This document shows positions 33,183 through 42,575 of a stretch of DNA of 64,000 bases, in pieces. Source of the DNA: Sphingobium sp. V4 (GTDB lineage Bacteria; Pseudomonadota; Alphaproteobacteria; Sphingomonadales; Sphingomonadaceae). How positions within the stretch are numbered: the first letter of the stretch is position 1; the number at the start of each line of letters is the position of its first letter. Below the pieces are notes generated by a model. It did not search any database. It had not been told where the DNA came from and saw only the letters and a list, made by a program, of their open reading frames with translations. A program made the translations under genes and the position numbers. The stretch covers positions 62,001-126,000 of the forward strand of contig NZ_CP081001.1 in NCBI RefSeq assembly GCF_029590555.1. Reading direction: 5' to 3'.

Positions 33183-34645
33183 TCCTGGTGCTGGACGAAG
33201 GCACGACCTCGACCCGCGCGATGCTCTACACGGTGGAGGGGGTTCGGGTCGGGACTGCGCAGCGGGAACTGACCCAATATTATCCCCGTCCCGGCTGGGT
33301 CGAGCATGATGCGGCGGAAATATGGGACCGCACCCTGGCCTGCGCGCGCGAGATGGTCGCCCAAGCCGGCGGGGCAGGCCGGATCGCGGCGATCGGCATC
33401 ACCAACCAGCGCGAGACGGTCGTCGCCTGGGACCGGCGCACCGGCGCGCCGCTGGCGCGCGCCATCGTCTGGCAGGACCGGCGGACCGCCGGCCGGTGCC
33501 AAGCCCTGCGCGAGCAAGGCCATGAAACGCTGGTCCAGGCGCGCACCGGGCTTGTCATCGATCCCTATTTTTCCGGGACCAAGATGCGCTGGCTGATCGA
33601 CCATGCACCCGATGTCGCGGCTGCGGGGGATGCGTTGGCGCTGGGAACGGTCGAAAGCTGGCTGGTCTGGAAACTGACCGGCGGCGTGCATGTCTCCGAC
33701 GCCAGCAATGCCAGCCGCACCCAACTGATGGCGCTGGACGGGCAGGACTGGGACGCGGGACTGTGCGGCCTGTTCGGCGTGCCAGGGGCGGCGCTGCCCC
33801 GGATCGTCGACAATGCCGGCGCGTTCGGCGCCGTGATGCCGGACCTGCTGGGCGGACCGATCCCGATTTGCGGGCTGGCCGGGGACCAGCAGGCCGCGAC
33901 AATCGGGCAGGGTTGCCTTGCCCCTGGTGCGGTCAAGGCGACGCTGGGGACGGGGGCGTTCATCCTAGCGCCTACGGGCGCGACGCCGCCCGTCTCGTCC
34001 CATCGCCTGCTGGGCACCGTGCTGTACCAGAACGAGGGCGTTCGCCATTATGCGCTGGAAGGCGCGATCTTCGTGGCCGGCAGCCTGGTCCAGTGGCTGC
34101 GGGACCGGATGGGGCTGATCGAGACGGCGGCCGACACGGAAGCGATCGCCCGATCCGTCCCCGACAATGGCGGCGTCGTCCTGCTGCCCGCCCTGTCGGG
34201 TCTGGGCGCGCCGCATTGGCAGGCGGGCATGACCGGGAGCATCCACGGCCTGACCCATGGCACCGGCCGGGCGCATATCGTCCGCGCCGCGCTCGAATCG
34301 ATCGCGCACCAGGTGCATGACCTAGCGGCTGCCTTCGCTGCCGATGGCGCGCCCTGGCACATGCTGAGGATCGACGGAGGCATGAGCGCCAATGACTGGA
34401 TCGCGCAGGATATGGCGGACATATTGCGCCTGCCGGTCGATCGGCCCGCCGATGTCGAAACCACCGCACGCGGCGCGGCGATGCTGGCGGCGGTGGGGGC
34501 GGGCATATTCCCGACGCTGGCGGCGGCGGTCGCGGCGTGGGAATCGCAGCGGACCCACTTCGCCCCCGTCATGCCGGCGGCAGAACATGCGGGGAGGCTG
34601 GCCGGCTGGCAATCGGTCCTGGCGAAAAGCCTGCCGACGGTCTGA
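33167..34645 (+). CDS. glpK: glycerol kinase
   Basis: This 492-residue FGGY-family kinase phosphorylates glycerol to glycerol-3-phosphate in the cytoplasm. The N-terminal phosphate-binding segment is LVLDEGTTSTRAML. Other signatures are GITNQRETVVAWDR, WQDRRTAGRC, YFSGTKMRWL, LAGDQQAATIGQ, GTGAFIL and the C-terminal RIDGGMSANDWIAQ. AAGGAGAGG just before ATG 33167 decides this start, which overlaps the 3' end of glpD by 16 bases. Together with GlpD it forms a glycerol-to-DHAP module. No glycerol facilitator gene is adjacent. Confidence 0.94.
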   Translation: MGERMILVLDEGTTSTRAMLYTVEGVRVGTAQRELTQYYPRPGWVEHDAAEIWDRTLACAREMVAQAGGAGRIAAIGITNQRETVVAWDRRTGAPLARAIVWQDRRTAGRCQALREQGHETLVQARTGLVIDPYFSGTKMRWLIDHAPDVAAAGDALALGTVESWLVWKLTGGVHVSDASNASRTQLMALDGQDWDAGLCGLFGVPGAALPRIVDNAGAFGAVMPDLLGGPIPICGLAGDQQAATIGQGCLAPGAVKATLGTGAFILAPTGATPPVSSHRLLGTVLYQNEGVRHYALEGAIFVAGSLVQWLRDRMGLIETAADTEAIARSVPDNGGVVLLPALSGLGAPHWQAGMTGSIHGLTHGTGRAHIVRAALESIAHQVHDLAAAFAADGAPWHMLRIDGGMSANDWIAQDMADILRLPVDRPADVETTARGAAMLAAVGAGIFPTLAAAVAAWESQRTHFAPVMPAAEHAGRLAGWQSVLAKSLPTV

Positions 34646-34724
34646 GCTTCGCGCGCCTGCGTGGCCCGGCCATTTCGCGCATCGTGAGCAAATATTAAGG
34701 TTAGCATTGTATCGCGGTCGCACC

Positions 34725-36509
34725 ATGTCGCGGCCCGTCCCTCGCCAATCCTCGTCCCTGCTTTCGCTGCTGATTACCGGCAGCGTCTATTTCGTGGTGG
34801 CGTCGATCGCGCTGATGGCCTCGCGCTTCGAAGGCGGCCTGGCGTTCATTTGGGGCGCCAATGCCTTCCTGATGGCCCAACTTCTGACATCGCGCACGGC
34901 CCACTGGCCCCGGACCATCATCGCCTGCGCCATCGCCAGTGCTCTGTCCACGTCGCTGTTCGGAATGGGGCCGCTGGCCGCTCTGCCCATGGCGGCCATC
35001 AACGTCAGCGAATCGCTGATCGTCGCGCTCATCTGCCGCCACTATCTCAGCGAGCGGGCCGTCACCGGGTCGGTGCGTCCGCTGGTCGTCTTCATCCTTG
35101 CCCTGTGCGGTGTCGCCGATGTCGTGACGGGCGTCGCGGCCGCAGCGGTGGCATCGCTGCTGACGCCCGTCGGCTTCACCGCGTCCTGGCTGCAATGGTA
35201 TACCGGCCATGCGCTGGGCGGCCTGACCTGCACGCCGATCCTGCTGATGCTGTTGCAGGGAGAGTTCGGACGGTGGATGCGCCACACGCCGACCGCGGTG
35301 AAGCTGGAGGCATTGGCCTTGCTGGCCCTCTTCACGCTGGTGACCGTGCATATCTTCTACTGGGCGCGCTATCCGATGCTGTTCGCGCCCCTGCTCCCGC
35401 TGGTCCTGATCGCATTCCGCGTCGGTCATATGGGTGCGGCGGCATCCATCGTCATCCTTGCGGTGATCGGGGGCATGGCGACCCTGTCGGGCCTGGGGCC
35501 GCTGATGATCATTCCCGCGACGCTGGGCGAGCGGGTCCAGGCGTTTCAATTCTATCTGGCGCTCAGTTTCCTGCTGTCCATGCCGGTTGCGGCCGAACTC
35601 AATGGCCGGCGGCGGCTGTTCCAGATGTTGCAGGAAAGCGAATCGCGTTTCCGCGCGATCGCCGAACATAGCGGGGACCTGGTGCTGGACATCCGTGTCG
35701 ACGGGGTGATCACATATGCCTCGCCCTCGGCGCTGGAGCAGATCGGGTGTGCGCCCGATCTGCTGGTCGGCCAGTCCGCCGCCGATCTGGTCGATCCGCG
35801 CGATCGCGCCGTCGTATCCGCCGCGCATCGTCGTGCGCTGGCGCAGCCCGGCGCAGTCCACAAGGTCGAGTTTCGTCCCCTTCTTGCGGTCAGCGATCTC
35901 GATTGGTGCGAAATGGTCAGCCGGGCCGTGATCGACGACCGCGGCCAGCCCAGCGGGGTCGTCAGCATGATTCGCGACATATCGCGGCACAAGGCGCGGC
36001 AGCGAGCGCTGCAACAGGTCGCCGCACGCGATTCGCTGACTGGCGCCGACAGCCGGCGCGCCTTCCTGGAAAAGCTCGACGCCGAAATGCTGCGCGTGCG
36101 GCAAGGCGCGCGGTCGAGCCTGCTGCTGATCGACATCGACCATTTCAAGTCCGTCAATGATCGCCACGGCCATAATGCGGGGGACCGCGTGCTCACTGGC
36201 TTCGTCGAGCGGCTGGTAGCCGGCTTGCGCGGCGTGGACAGCATCGGCCGGCTGGGGGGCGAGGAATTCGCTATATTGCTGGTCGACTGCGACATCGACC
36301 GGGCGACCATCCTCTGTGAACAGCTGCGCGCGCGGCTGGTCCGTCCGATCGAACTGAATGACCGGGGTGAGGCGATCGGCATCACCTTCAGCGCGGGCCT
36401 GGTCGAACTGGATGGCGATTCGACCCGATCAGCCATGCTGGAAGCCGCCGACAAGGCGCTCTATCGTGCCAAGCATAGCGGCCGCAACTGCCTGCGCCTG
36501 GCGGCCTGA
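34725..36509 (+). CDS. diguanylate cyclase with MASE1 and PAS domains
   Basis: This 594-residue membrane-bound signalling enzyme would make cyclic di-GMP. About eight transmembrane helices (residues 10-300) form a MASE1-type sensor, including the FIWGANAFLMAQLL segment. A PAS domain follows (about 310-430, from FRAIAEHSGDLVLDI), then a GGDEF domain (about 430-590). The active site is intact as RLGGEEFAILL, with the substrate-binding stretch DIDHFKSVNDRHGHNAGD. There is no EAL domain. ATG 34725 is the start just before the first helix. Two PilZ-type proteins in the window are possible receivers of the signal. Confidence 0.9.
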   Translation: MSRPVPRQSSSLLSLLITGSVYFVVASIALMASRFEGGLAFIWGANAFLMAQLLTSRTAHWPRTIIACAIASALSTSLFGMGPLAALPMAAINVSESLIVALICRHYLSERAVTGSVRPLVVFILALCGVADVVTGVAAAAVASLLTPVGFTASWLQWYTGHALGGLTCTPILLMLLQGEFGRWMRHTPTAVKLEALALLALFTLVTVHIFYWARYPMLFAPLLPLVLIAFRVGHMGAAASIVILAVIGGMATLSGLGPLMIIPATLGERVQAFQFYLALSFLLSMPVAAELNGRRRLFQMLQESESRFRAIAEHSGDLVLDIRVDGVITYASPSALEQIGCAPDLLVGQSAADLVDPRDRAVVSAAHRRALAQPGAVHKVEFRPLLAVSDLDWCEMVSRAVIDDRGQPSGVVSMIRDISRHKARQRALQQVAARDSLTGADSRRAFLEKLDAEMLRVRQGARSSLLLIDIDHFKSVNDRHGHNAGDRVLTGFVERLVAGLRGVDSIGRLGGEEFAILLVDCDIDRATILCEQLRARLVRPIELNDRGEAIGITFSAGLVELDGDSTRSAMLEAADKALYRAKHSGRNCLRLAA

Positions 36510-36553
36510 TCCCGCCGCCCGACAGCTATCGCCGCAATGCCGAAATATTCCCG

Positions 36554-36590
36554 ATGTTATGTTGTAACTTACAGCGGGCTGCCCTATGTA
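36554..36590 (+). promoter_or_regulatory. Zur-like palindrome and promoter before the MerC gene
   Basis: ATGTTATGTTGTAACTTA (36554-36571) resembles the alphaproteobacterial Zur operator, a GTTAT/ATAAC-type inverted repeat, with one mismatch in the inner arms. It overlaps a -35-like TTGTAA (36562-36567) that is 17 bp from TATGTA (36585-36590). Transcription from it would start only a few bases before ATG 36600, giving a near-leaderless message. Zinc control is inference. Confidence 0.5.
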
Positions 36591-36599
36591 GCGACCATC

Positions 36600-36977
36600 A
36601 TGCCGCAGAGCCTTCGCCATGCCTTTCTGACCGGACGCCTCGATCGCATCGCGATCGCGCTGTCGGGGCTGTGCGTGGCGCATTGCTTCGTGACGGCCGT
36701 GGTGCTCGGCCTGCTCGCCTCGGCGGGGGGCATTTTCGAAAGCCCGATCTTCCATGAAGTGGGGCTGGGCCTTGCCATCCTGCTGGGCGCCGTGGCGCTG
36801 GGCCATGGCGCGATCGTCCATGGCTTCATGATGCCCGCCGCGATCGGATCGCTCGGACTGGGTGTCATGGCCGGCGCTCTGACCATGGATCATGGCCCGC
36901 AGGAAAGCCTCTACACGCTGATCGGCGTCGGTATATTGGCGCTCGGCCACGACCTCAATCACCGCGCCGGTCGATAG
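36600..36977 (+). CDS. MerC domain-containing membrane protein
   Basis: This protein of about 125 residues is a four-helix inner-membrane protein of the MerC family. Helix one contains SGLCVAHCFVTAVVLGLLAS; the two cysteines are placed as in metal-binding MerC, though MerC's vicinal CC motif is absent. A histidine-rich end (HDLNHRAGR) may also bind metal. MerC takes up mercuric ion in mercury operons, but no mer genes are nearby, and the Zur-like site upstream points to zinc. ATG 36600 is preferred to 36537 because the promoter and operator lie between them. Confidence 0.75.
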   Translation: MPQSLRHAFLTGRLDRIAIALSGLCVAHCFVTAVVLGLLASAGGIFESPIFHEVGLGLAILLGAVALGHGAIVHGFMMPAAIGSLGLGVMAGALTMDHGPQESLYTLIGVGILALGHDLNHRAGR

Positions 36978-36986
36978 CTGGACATG

Positions 36987-37017
36987 AAAAAAGGGAGCCG
37001 GTTCAGGCTCCCTTTTT
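36987..37017. terminator. bidirectional terminator between MerC gene and glpX
   Basis: A 7-bp GGGAGCC/GGCTCCC stem (36993-36999 with 37006-37012) is flanked by six A on one side and five T on the other. It serves both converging genes. Confidence 0.85.
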
Positions 37018-37038
37018 CGTTCGGCCGACCCTGGCTGG

Positions 37039-38022
37039 TCAGTTGCCTCGATGGTCGCTGCGATGTTCGCCCCGCACCCAGCGCACGGTTCCGGTGCTGG
37101 CGCGCATCACCACGCTTTCGGTGGTGAGCCTGCCGCCGGGCAGGCGCTTGACTCCATGGAGCAGCGACCCGTCCGTCACCCCGGTCGCCGCGAAGATGCA
37201 GTCGCCCTTCGCCAGTTCCTTGATGTCGTAGATGCGGTCGAGATCGGTGATGCCCCATTTGCGCGCGCGCGCCTTCTCATCCTCGTTGCGGAAGAGCAGG
37301 CGGCCCTTGAACTGGCCGCCGACGCAGCGCAGCGCCGCGCAGGCCAGGACGCCCTCGGGCGCGCCGCCCGATCCCATATACATGTCGATCGTGGTCTCCG
37401 GGTCGGTTGTGGCGATCACACCGGCGACGTCGCCATCGGGGATCAGCATGATGCCGCAGCCGATGGCGCGCAGTTCGGCGATCAGCTTTTCATGGCGGGG
37501 CCGGTCGAGTACGCAGACGATGATTTCGTGCGGATCGACGCCCTTGGCCGCGGCGACCGCCTCCACATTCTCCTTCACCGACCTGTTGAGGTCGATGATG
37601 TTGTCGGGATAGCCGGGGCCGACCGCCAGCTTTTCCATATAGACGTCGGGGGCGTTGAGCAGGCCGCCTTCTTCGGAAATGGCGAGGACGGCGAGCGCAT
37701 TGGGGCCGGCCTTGGCGGTGATGGTCGTGCCTTCGAGCGGATCGAGCGCGATGTCGATCTTAGGCCCGGTGCCGATCGCGTTGCCGACCTTCTCGCCGAT
37801 ATACAGCATCGGCGCCTCGTCGCGCTCGCCTTCGCCGATCACGACCGTGCCGTCCATGTAGAGATCGTTGAAGGCGAGGCGCATGGCTTCGACCGCGGCG
37901 GCATCGGCGGCCTTTTCATCACCGCGCCCGATCAGCTTCGACGCGGCGATCGCGGCGGCTTCGGTGACGCGGACCATTTCCAACACCAGGACACGGTCGA
38001 GAATCGAGCTTCCCTGCACCAT
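37039..38022 (-). CDS. glpX: fructose-1,6-bisphosphatase, class II
   Basis: This 327-residue enzyme hydrolyses fructose-1,6-bisphosphate in gluconeogenesis (and sedoheptulose bisphosphate in some species). Family signatures are ILVLEMVRVTEAAAIAAS-like sequence at the N-terminus, VVIGEGERDEAPML, the metal-binding IALDPLEGT, and TIDMYMGSGGAPEGVLA. The length is standard for GlpX. It would act downstream of the glpD/glpK products when the cell grows on glycerol. It converges with the MerC gene and shares its terminator. Confidence 0.95.
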   Translation of the reverse strand: MVQGSSILDRVLVLEMVRVTEAAAIAASKLIGRGDEKAADAAAVEAMRLAFNDLYMDGTVVIGEGERDEAPMLYIGEKVGNAIGTGPKIDIALDPLEGTTITAKAGPNALAVLAISEEGGLLNAPDVYMEKLAVGPGYPDNIIDLNRSVKENVEAVAAAKGVDPHEIIVCVLDRPRHEKLIAELRAIGCGIMLIPDGDVAGVIATTDPETTIDMYMGSGGAPEGVLACAALRCVGGQFKGRLLFRNEDEKARARKWGITDLDRIYDIKELAKGDCIFAATGVTDGSLLHGVKRLPGGRLTTESVVMRASTGTVRWVRGEHRSDHRGN

Positions 38023-38129
38023 CTTGTTCCTCTTCCCTTTGCTTTGATTGAGGGCGATAGGCGCTGGGCCGGCCCTTGTCGAGCGTCGGCCATCATGCGG
38101 CCATCATTGGATGATTTCCTTCTCAACCG

Positions 38130-38564
38130 ATGAAAATATCGGGCCTTCCTCTCGCGTTCCTGCTGATGCCGCCGGCCGGTGCGATGGCGGCCGAAGGGCA
38201 GGATCCGATGGTGGTCTATCGCGCGAAGACGCAGGTGGCGAAACCGTGCGACAGGAGCGGCGGCGGCATCGTCGTGTGCGGTAGCCGGGCCGAGCGCAAT
38301 GCAAAGGAGCGGCTGCCGCTGCCGCGCGATCCGGCGGATGGAGGCGTGGCGAAAGGCGACGCGCCGCGCGCGTCGGCCGCGCCGGTCAAGCAGGGGAGTT
38401 GCGGCGTGGTCGGTGGGCAGGGGGCAGGATGCACGGGTGGCCTGCCACTGTTCCAGGCGGCGGGCATCCTGTTGAAGGCGGCGACCGCGATCATCGATCC
38501 CGATGCCGATCTCGCTCCGCCGCCGGCGCTGCCCGATCGCTTGGACGGCGCCGGGCTGCACTGA
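38130..38564 (+). CDS. hypothetical exported protein
   Basis: This 144-residue protein starts with a signal peptide (residues 1-20, cleaved near GAMAAEG). The mature part carries VVYRAKTQVAKPCDRSGGGIVVCGSR, with two cysteines that could form a disulfide, and then KERLPLPRDP. Proteins with this CxxxxxxIVVCGxR pattern are common in sphingomonads but have no known role. It ends convergently, 8 bases from hom. Confidence 0.65.
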   Translation: MKISGLPLAFLLMPPAGAMAAEGQDPMVVYRAKTQVAKPCDRSGGGIVVCGSRAERNAKERLPLPRDPADGGVAKGDAPRASAAPVKQGSCGVVGGQGAGCTGGLPLFQAAGILLKAATAIIDPDADLAPPPALPDRLDGAGLH

Positions 38565-38572
38565 CCGACGGG

Positions 38573-39877
38573 TCAGTCCAGAATGTGCATCACCATCGGC
38601 GTGTCGAGCAGGCTGTCCGATCCGGCGAGCCGTTCCAGCGTGTTCCGCACGGCGCGCTCCTCGCTCGCATGGGTGACGATCGCGACCAGCACGCCATCTT
38701 CCTGATGGGCGCCGCGCTGGATCATGCTTTCGATCGACACGCCCGCATCGCGGGTGGCGGCGGCGATCTCGGCCAGCACGCCGGGCTGGTCCTTGACCTT
38801 GAAGCGCAGATAGGCGCGGCCCACGCGCTTTCCGGCGTCGGCGGTCTTCTGTGGGGTGAGCGCGGCGACCGGCATGGCGAAGGCGTCGCCATATTCGTCC
38901 CGCGCGACATCGATCAGGTCGGCGACCACGGCCGAGGCGGTCGGGCCATCGCCCGCGCCACGCCCCTGAAAGAAGAGGCGGCCGACAAAATTGCCTTCCG
39001 CCACCACGGCATTCAGGGAGCCGTCGACATGGGCGAGCGGATGGTCGAGTGGCACCAGCATCGGGTGGACGCGCTGGAACAGGCCATCAGGTCCATTTTG
39101 CGCCATGCCGACCAGGCGGATGCGGAAGCCCAGCGCGGCCGCTTCGGCGATGTCGGCGGCGATGACATGGCGGATGCCGGTGGTGGCGACCGCATCGAAG
39201 TCCAGCTCGGTGCCAAAGGCGAGGCTGGCGAGGATGGTCAGCTTGTGCGCGGCGTCCACGCCGTCGATGTCGAAGCTCGGATCGGCTTCGGCATAGCCGA
39301 GTTCCTGCGCTTCCTTCAGTACAGCGTCGAAGCTGCGGCCCTCCTTTTCCATGGTGGTCAGGATATAATTGCAGGTGCCGTTGAGGATACCGTAAACCCG
39401 GCTGATCTCGTTGGCGGCGGCGCCTTCGCGCATTCCCTTGATGACCGGGATGCCGCCGGCGACCGCGGCTTCATATTTGAGGGCGATGCCGCCCTTTTCC
39501 GCGAGGCGGGCGAGGTCGAGGCCGTGATGCGCCAGCATCGCCTTGTTCGCGGTGACGAAGGGCTTGCCGATGGTCAGGCATTGGCGGGCAAGGGTGAGGG
39601 CCGGGCCGTCCGCGCCGCCGATCAGTTCCACCACCACATCGACATCGTCGCGCGTCGCGAGCGTCGTCATGTCGTCGACCCATTCATAGGGCGACAGATC
39701 GACGCCGCGGTCCTTGTTGCGGTCGCGCGCGGAAATGGCGACGATCTGAATCGGGCAGCCCGCCCGGCGCGCGATCAGGTCGCCATTTTTCTCCAGCAGC
39801 CGAATGACGCCGCCGCCCACCGTGCCGAGGCCGACGAGCGCGACGCGCAGCGGGGCATGGCGGTGCAGATTGGTCAT
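38573..39877 (-). CDS. hom: homoserine dehydrogenase
   Basis: This 434-residue enzyme reduces aspartate-semialdehyde to homoserine in the threonine/methionine pathway. The NAD(P)-binding motif is VALVGLGTVGGGVIRLL, the catalytic region contains KYEAAVAGGIPVIK and GILNGTCNYILTTM, and EAQELGYAEADPSFDIDG is the family signature. A C-terminal ACT domain (from about residue 345, YLRFKVKDQPGVLAEIA) implies feedback control by an amino acid, usually threonine. ATG 39877 is preceded by GGAAAGGAAG. The longer frame upstream is spurious. Confidence 0.95.
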   Translation of the reverse strand: MTNLHRHAPLRVALVGLGTVGGGVIRLLEKNGDLIARRAGCPIQIVAISARDRNKDRGVDLSPYEWVDDMTTLATRDDVDVVVELIGGADGPALTLARQCLTIGKPFVTANKAMLAHHGLDLARLAEKGGIALKYEAAVAGGIPVIKGMREGAAANEISRVYGILNGTCNYILTTMEKEGRSFDAVLKEAQELGYAEADPSFDIDGVDAAHKLTILASLAFGTELDFDAVATTGIRHVIAADIAEAAALGFRIRLVGMAQNGPDGLFQRVHPMLVPLDHPLAHVDGSLNAVVAEGNFVGRLFFQGRGAGDGPTASAVVADLIDVARDEYGDAFAMPVAALTPQKTADAGKRVGRAYLRFKVKDQPGVLAEIAAATRDAGVSIESMIQRGAHQEDGVLVAIVTHASEERAVRNTLERLAGSDSLLDTPMVMHILD

Positions 39878-39956
39878 GGCGGCTATCTTCCTTTCCGACG
39901 TTCCGAAAGCGGCGCTGATAGCCGCCTCTGCGCCCCTGTCCAAGGAAAAGCGCGAT

Positions 39957-40832
39957 TCAGGCCGCAGTGCGCGTTCGGCCGCAGGAACCGAGCGCATCGA
40001 GCACCAGCCTGTAGTCGGTCTGTGCCGCTTCCGCATCGGTGATCGAGAGCGTACGCACCGCGCGCGGCGGCAGGGCGGGGGGCAGGCTGCACGCCAGCCG
40101 GTACCAGAGCAGGCTACCCGGTTCGGGCGGGCGGGCTGCCTCGTCCACGATCTCGCCCAGGGCGACCGCCCAACGCGGCCCCTGGCCAGGGCGACGCAGG
40201 ATGGACAGCGAGACGGGCGTGCCGTTTTCGGTGCGCAGGAATATCTGCGTCTCCCCTTCGCCCGCGATCGTGCCCGCGACATGAAAGGCGTCACCCAGCC
40301 CGAGAATCCTGGGCGGGGCGTCCGGCGCCACCAGCGCCGACAGAATCTGTTTCACCCGCTCGACCTCGCCGGGGGTCGCCGGGATCTGTGCATCGGGCGC
40401 GATCAGTTGGATTTCGCCGGGTCGCCCGCCCGGGCGGGCGAAGAGAATGACCTGGGCCTTCTTCAGCTTGGGCAACTTGCCCCGGGCGTCCAGCGGCGCG
40501 TCGTACAGATAGGCCACGGTGGGGCTGATTCCCCCTTCGCCGCGAATCAGGCCGGTGACATCGGCCTCCAGATAGAGCCGCCGATGCCCCTGCGGCACCG
40601 TTCCGGCCTGTTCCGGCTTGAGGATGATGATGTTGCGAATACGCACATTGGCCACTAGCGGCGCTTTGTCCGCCAGGTCCACAATATCCGCATAGGACAG
40701 GCCCGGACGCGTAGCGGATGTTTGCGGTACCATCGGTCCAATTTGAGCAAAGGCGGGGAAAACCGTAGGATATGCGGCGGAAATGAGGCAGGCGATGCCC
40801 AGCGTGCGCGAGAGGATGGCGGATTTCTTCAA
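39957..40832 (-). CDS. hypothetical exported protein, sphingomonad type
   Basis: This protein of about 291 residues starts, I infer, at a TTG (40832) with AGGA 8 bases upstream. The start gives KKSAILSRTLGIACLISAAYPT as a signal peptide with an alanine-type cleavage near FAQ. No ATG in frame allows a signal sequence. The mature protein has SYADIVDLADKAPLVANVRIR and later strands, ending in a cysteine-containing helix DALGSCGRT. It is predicted beta-rich and periplasmic. I do not recognise a domain. It is divergent from tonB across about 250 bp. Confidence 0.65.
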   Translation of the reverse strand: MKKSAILSRTLGIACLISAAYPTVFPAFAQIGPMVPQTSATRPGLSYADIVDLADKAPLVANVRIRNIIILKPEQAGTVPQGHRRLYLEADVTGLIRGEGGISPTVAYLYDAPLDARGKLPKLKKAQVILFARPGGRPGEIQLIAPDAQIPATPGEVERVKQILSALVAPDAPPRILGLGDAFHVAGTIAGEGETQIFLRTENGTPVSLSILRRPGQGPRWAVALGEIVDEAARPPEPGSLLWYRLACSLPPALPPRAVRTLSITDAEAAQTDYRLVLDALGSCGRTRTAA

Positions 40833-41084
40833 CAGCTTCGTCCTATGGTTTTGGCCCGTGGCAAGGATATCACAGGCAAGTCTTTCTGATAGGAATTGGT
40901 ACACGCAAATGAGGATATCGATAAAGCGTTTGCGTGCCACGGTGCGCCGCGATAGGAGTTCGCTCGGTAGCAATTGGACGGACAGGGGCCAAAGGTGGCC
41001 GGGATAGCTCCCGGGCAGCTTGGGTCGTTTTTGGCTGATTTGTATAAACCACTGGTAAGATGAGTTAAGGAGTGTCGTTGCCGA

Positions 41085-41747
41085 ATGGCCTATGCTGACC
41101 ACTCGCAAGGATCGAGTCGCACGATATCGATCGTCATCGTCGCCCTGATTCACGCTGTTCTCGGCTATGCCTTCGTCACCGGTCTTGGCATGAAATATGT
41201 CAAAAAGGCGGCGGAACAGCTGAACGTGATCGACGTGAAGGAGGAACCGCCGCCACCGGACGAGGAGCCGCCGCCGCCGCCGCCAGACCAGCCGGTCGAA
41301 CCGCCGCCGGTCGTCGCACCTCCGCCGATCGTTCAGACCCCGGCTCCGGCGCCGCCGATCCAGACGGTTCGGACGCCCCCGCCGGTGTTCAATCCGGTCC
41401 CGGTCGCCGCACCGCCGCCGCCGCCGGCCGCACCGCCACCGCCGCCTCAGGCTGCCACGCGGGCTTCGCCGCGCAGCTCGCCAGGCAGCTGGCTCAGCGA
41501 TGCGGACTATCCGAGCCGCGCCCAGCGTGAAGAACGTTCGGGTACCGCAGGTTTCCGTCTGGAAATCGGCGCCGATGGCCGGGTGACCAACTGCACCATC
41601 ACTTCGTCGACCGGCCATGCCGACCTTGACGAAGCGACCTGCCGCCTGCTGCCGCGCCGTGCGCGGTTCAAGCCGGCCAAGGGTTCCGATGGCGCGGAAA
41701 TGCCCGACACCTACAACGGGCGCATCACCTGGCGTCTGCCGGAATAA
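41085..41747 (+). CDS. tonB: energy transducer TonB
   Basis: This 220-residue protein transmits proton-motive force to outer-membrane TonB-dependent receptors. It has an N-terminal membrane anchor (residues 13-35), a long proline-rich periplasmic spacer (about 52-125, with PPPPDEEPPPPPPDQP), and a C-terminal TonB domain (about 135-220) with the conserved YPSRAQREERSGTAGFRLEI strand-helix pattern. AAGGAG lies 12 bases before the ATG. The exbB gene follows after 72 bp, then two exbD genes, so all components are in one operon. Cysteines at the C-terminus may form a disulfide. Confidence 0.93.
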   Translation: MAYADHSQGSSRTISIVIVALIHAVLGYAFVTGLGMKYVKKAAEQLNVIDVKEEPPPPDEEPPPPPPDQPVEPPPVVAPPPIVQTPAPAPPIQTVRTPPPVFNPVPVAAPPPPPAAPPPPPQAATRASPRSSPGSWLSDADYPSRAQREERSGTAGFRLEIGADGRVTNCTITSSTGHADLDEATCRLLPRRARFKPAKGSDGAEMPDTYNGRITWRLPE

Positions 41748-41819
41748 TCGAAATCGGGAGGGTGCGCGCCCGGCGCCGCCCGTCCCAAGCTTGATCTCAT
41801 TGAGAGGGAAGTCTTGAAC

Positions 41820-42575
41820 ATGTTGATGTATCTCGCAGCTGCGGCTCCGAAGCCGGAAAACCCCTATGGTCTGATGGAAGCCCTCGAGCAGGGCGGCACC
41901 ATCGCCTGGACCGTCTTCATCATCCTGTGCGGCATGTCGGTCGGCACTTTCTACATTCTGTTCACCAAGCTGATCGAACAGCAGAAGGTGATCAACCAGG
42001 GCAAGAAGGTCCGCGCGACCTTCTGGCGTTCGGCCTCGCTCAAGGAAGCCTCGGCCAAGCTGGAAAAGAACTCGGCCTACAAGCAGATCGTCGACGACGG
42101 CATCAAGGCTCAGGAAGAGCATGGCAAGCTGAAGGATCCGGTCGAAGCGCATGACTGGCTGCACGGCTCGCTGGCTCGCTCGGAAGCCGCGATCAACTCG
42201 TCGCTGGGCGGTGGCCTGGCCTTCCTCGCGACCGTCGGTTCGACCTCGCCGTTCATCGGTCTGTTCGGTACCGTTATCGGCATCTACCGCGCCCTCATCA
42301 AGATCGGCGCCGCTGGTCAGGCCTCGATCGACGCCGTTGCCGGCCCGGTCGGTGAAGCTCTGATCATGACCGCCCTGGGTCTGGCCGTGGCCGTTCCCGC
42401 GGTGCTCGCCTACAACTTCCTGCAGCGCCGCAACAAGTCGATCGCCGAACAGCTGAACGGCTTCACCGTCGACCTGCTGGCCTATCTGGTTTCGGACGGC
42501 GCCGTGAAGCCGGCCGTCACTGCCGCTCCGGCTGCTCCGGCCGCCAAGCCGGCCGCCGCACCGACCAAGGCCTGA
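41820..42575 (+). CDS. exbB: MotA/TolQ/ExbB proton channel family protein
   Basis: This 251-residue inner-membrane protein is ExbB, which with ExbD uses the proton gradient to energise TonB. Three transmembrane helices are visible, at about residues 25-47, 133-155 and 170-195. The family stretch is LAFLATVGSTSPFIGLFGTVIGIYRALIKIG. The C-terminus is alanine/proline-rich (AAPAAPAAKPAAAPT). ATG 41820 follows GAGGGAAG; an upstream TTG at 41814 is less likely. Its place between tonB and exbD supports the assignment over TolQ. Confidence 0.93.
   Translation: MLMYLAAAAPKPENPYGLMEALEQGGTIAWTVFIILCGMSVGTFYILFTKLIEQQKVINQGKKVRATFWRSASLKEASAKLEKNSAYKQIVDDGIKAQEEHGKLKDPVEAHDWLHGSLARSEAAINSSLGGGLAFLATVGSTSPFIGLFGTVIGIYRALIKIGAAGQASIDAVAGPVGEALIMTALGLAVAVPAVLAYNFLQRRNKSIAEQLNGFTVDLLAYLVSDGAVKPAVTAAPAAPAAKPAAAPTKA

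Noticed and set aside
40833..42164. upstream part of a 735-residue minus-strand frame over tonB and exbB
   Set aside because: Antisense to tonB; only the part from TTG 40832 has a signal peptide and is kept as a gene.
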